Part shown: in pieces, positions 62,570 through 64,000 of the stretch
Layout: each line of letters starts with the position of its first letter
How positions within the stretch are numbered: the stretch's first letter is position 1
Assembly (NCBI RefSeq): GCF_027244095.1
Contig: NC_069658.1
Span: 261,276,687-261,340,686 of the forward strand
Length of the DNA stretch: 64,000 nucleotides
From: Hemicordylus capensis
Lineage: Eukaryota; Chordata; Lepidosauria; Squamata; Cordylidae
Direction of reading: 5' to 3'
Program-made: the position numbers and the translations under genes
The notes under the pieces: generated by a model
What the model saw: only the letters and a program-made list of their open reading frames with translations
What the model was told of the DNA's origin: nothing
Database searches by the model: none

Positions 62570-63665
62570 CCTTCCTCCAGCTTATCTGTCAACCATAAGA
62601 GGACCAAAGTGGTAGTGGTTGCTAGGAAGCATAAGCAACATAAATGGGTTTTGGATGGTCCCATAATAAAACAATGTCAGTCATTCAAGTACCCAAGACT
62701 ACATTTTTGTGAAAATGCCTTATGGCATACCCATTCTGAGGAAATGTAACCATTGGCTGCTCATTCTTTGGGGGCCATAAAATTAACTTTATTATACTAA
62801 AAGTCATTGTCCAATAGAACCAAATTTAAAAATCTATGTAATGAAAATTGTACCTTTTCTGTTTTATGGTGCACTGATCTGGGGTAGTTTGAACAGAGAT
62901 GAATCTGATATTATCCAAAACAAGTTTCTACAAATACTCCCTTGCAGTCTCTTATAGTACTCCTGGTGTGCTCTTCAGAACTCAAGTGAGCCTTCCTTCT
63001 CTAAAGGCACACATTCATAAAGCCATGATTTTATATTGGAATAAACTTATCTCTATGTCTGACCAATGTTTAGCAAAAGCATGTTTTTGGACCTACAAAA
63101 CTGAGCAGACTGGACACTAATTATGCAACTCGCTGGTGTCAAGCTACTTTATGCTCTAGTATTTGATACTTCAGGAGGTCTCTAATCATAAAATCCATAG
63201 TTTTTGCAGCAGATGCTAAAATGCATCTTGATCATAAAGAATACGAAGAGCTTAGAATTGTATTAAAAAAACCAAATCTGATCATAAAAGAGTTGTGCAT
63301 CTGTGAAAACTAACTTTCCCTAACATTTGACACTTGTTTACCCAGATCTGATGGGAAATTTTCTAAAAGTCAGTTAATGCCCATTTTAGTGTTTGTGGAG
63401 CAGATCAAACTGAGGATATGTTTTCTCTTACACTCTCCATTGCATCTACCCATGGAGTGGTTTCTTTCTTATTTCCTAAGGTTCTTAGACAGACATCCTG
63501 ATGACTTCAAAATTTGTTGGCAAATACAGGAAAATCTGTTACAGGGTTGCATTGTTTGCATTAGCAGCAAGGAAGTTACAAGCTCTTTTTGTGTCTTAAA
63601 ATTATGTAGATTGCCAGTTGACCTTTTAAATTAATGGGGTAGAATTTTATGTTGGGCAGGGTTGC
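62570..63665 (+). repeat. Decayed non-LTR retrotransposon remnant
   Basis: Short frames give RT-end-like phrases: WVLDGPIIKQCQSFKYPRLH, then near 62840-63000 a VPFLLYGALIWGSLNR-like phrase. The LINE clade could not be decided. It ends at GGGTATAAATAAATCAAATC near 63690. Confidence 0.45.
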
Positions 63666-63730
63666 TTTGGGTATAAATAAATCAAATCTCAAATCTCTTT
63701 ATTTCGGTCAGCAACCAGCATGAGGGTATA

Positions 63731-64000
63731 CAGGTGAAACTCGGAAAATTAGAATATCGTGCAAAAGTTCATTAATTTCAGTAATGCAAATTAAAAGGTG
63801 AAACTGATATATGAGACAGACGCATGACATGCAAAGCGAGATAAGTCAAGCCTTAATTTGTTATAATTGTGATGATCATGGCGTACAGCTCATGAAAACC
63901 CCAAATCCACAATCTCAGAAAATTAGAATATTACATGGAACCAAGAAGACAAGGATTGAAGAATAGAACAATATCGGACCTCTGAAAAGTATAAGCATGC
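63731..64000. mobile_element. Tc1/mariner-like element, left end, cut by window
   Basis: TA target at 63729-63730 followed by CAGGTGAAACTCGGAAAATT and AGAATATCGTGC. AATCTCAGAAAATTAGAATA recurs as a subterminal repeat near 63911. The sequence looks little decayed. The rest lies beyond the window edge. Confidence 0.6.

Noticed and set aside
1-64000. CRISPR array, operon or bacterial defence system
   Set aside because: No regularly spaced direct repeats or prokaryotic gene organisation; the DNA is vertebrate throughout.

Overview
The window is nuclear DNA from a squamate reptile, most likely a lizard. Two host genes with vertebrate exon-intron structure lie in a dense layer of interspersed repeats. 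The repeat set points to squamates: Sauria-type tRNA SINEs, a 5S-rRNA-derived SINE, CR1, L2-like, R4/Dong-like and L1 LINEs, a DIRS retrotransposon, hAT, Tc1/mariner and Helitron DNA transposons. The species cannot be named from the sequence alone.

Host genes. (1) NRM (nurim, a multi-pass inner nuclear membrane protein) is complete on the + strand in four coding exons (621-771, 3732-3934, 4609-4785, 6468-6788; 283 aa). It has a CpG-rich promoter carrying four CRE/ATF-like sites. (2) GNL1 (a circularly permuted nucleolar-type GTPase, also called HSR1) lies on the - strand. Eleven coding exons run from 45237 down to 18544, with a poly(A) signal at 18448-18453. The 11 exons join in frame into 599 codons. 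Only the first coding exon, about 24 codons in mammals, is missing, and it probably lies beyond position 64000. The two genes converge tail to tail about 11.7 kb apart. Both belong to the MHC class I-linked framework block in mammals, so this is probably the squamate version of that block.

Layout. 1-620 promoter; 621-6788 NRM; 6789-18430 intergenic, with many short DNA transposons, SINEs, a candidate solo LTR, a truncated L1 and a TIR transposon with GC-rich cargo; 18430-45237 GNL1, whose intron at 29705-39857 holds an approximately 8 kb fossil DIRS element invaded by a long CR1 and two 5S-SINEs; 45238-64000 repeat-rich DNA, probably GNL1 intron 1. This last part holds CR1, L2-like and R4-like LINEs, a 768 bp hAT element, a 1 kb pyrimidine-rich tract, a 518 bp Helitron with palindromic CpG-rich cargo, and the start of a Tc1/mariner-like element at the right edge.

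Most notable: the Helitron inserted in an R4-like LINE tail; a foldback transposon family (termini GCTGACATAC) with three copies in 9 kb, one with an exact empty site inside a SINE; a TIR transposon with a coding-like GC-rich cargo; and a 5S-SINE starting about 10 bases inside the GNL1 exon 11 splice donor. No bacterial-type system, CRISPR array or functional RNA gene was seen. All calls come from reading the sequence; no database search was run.
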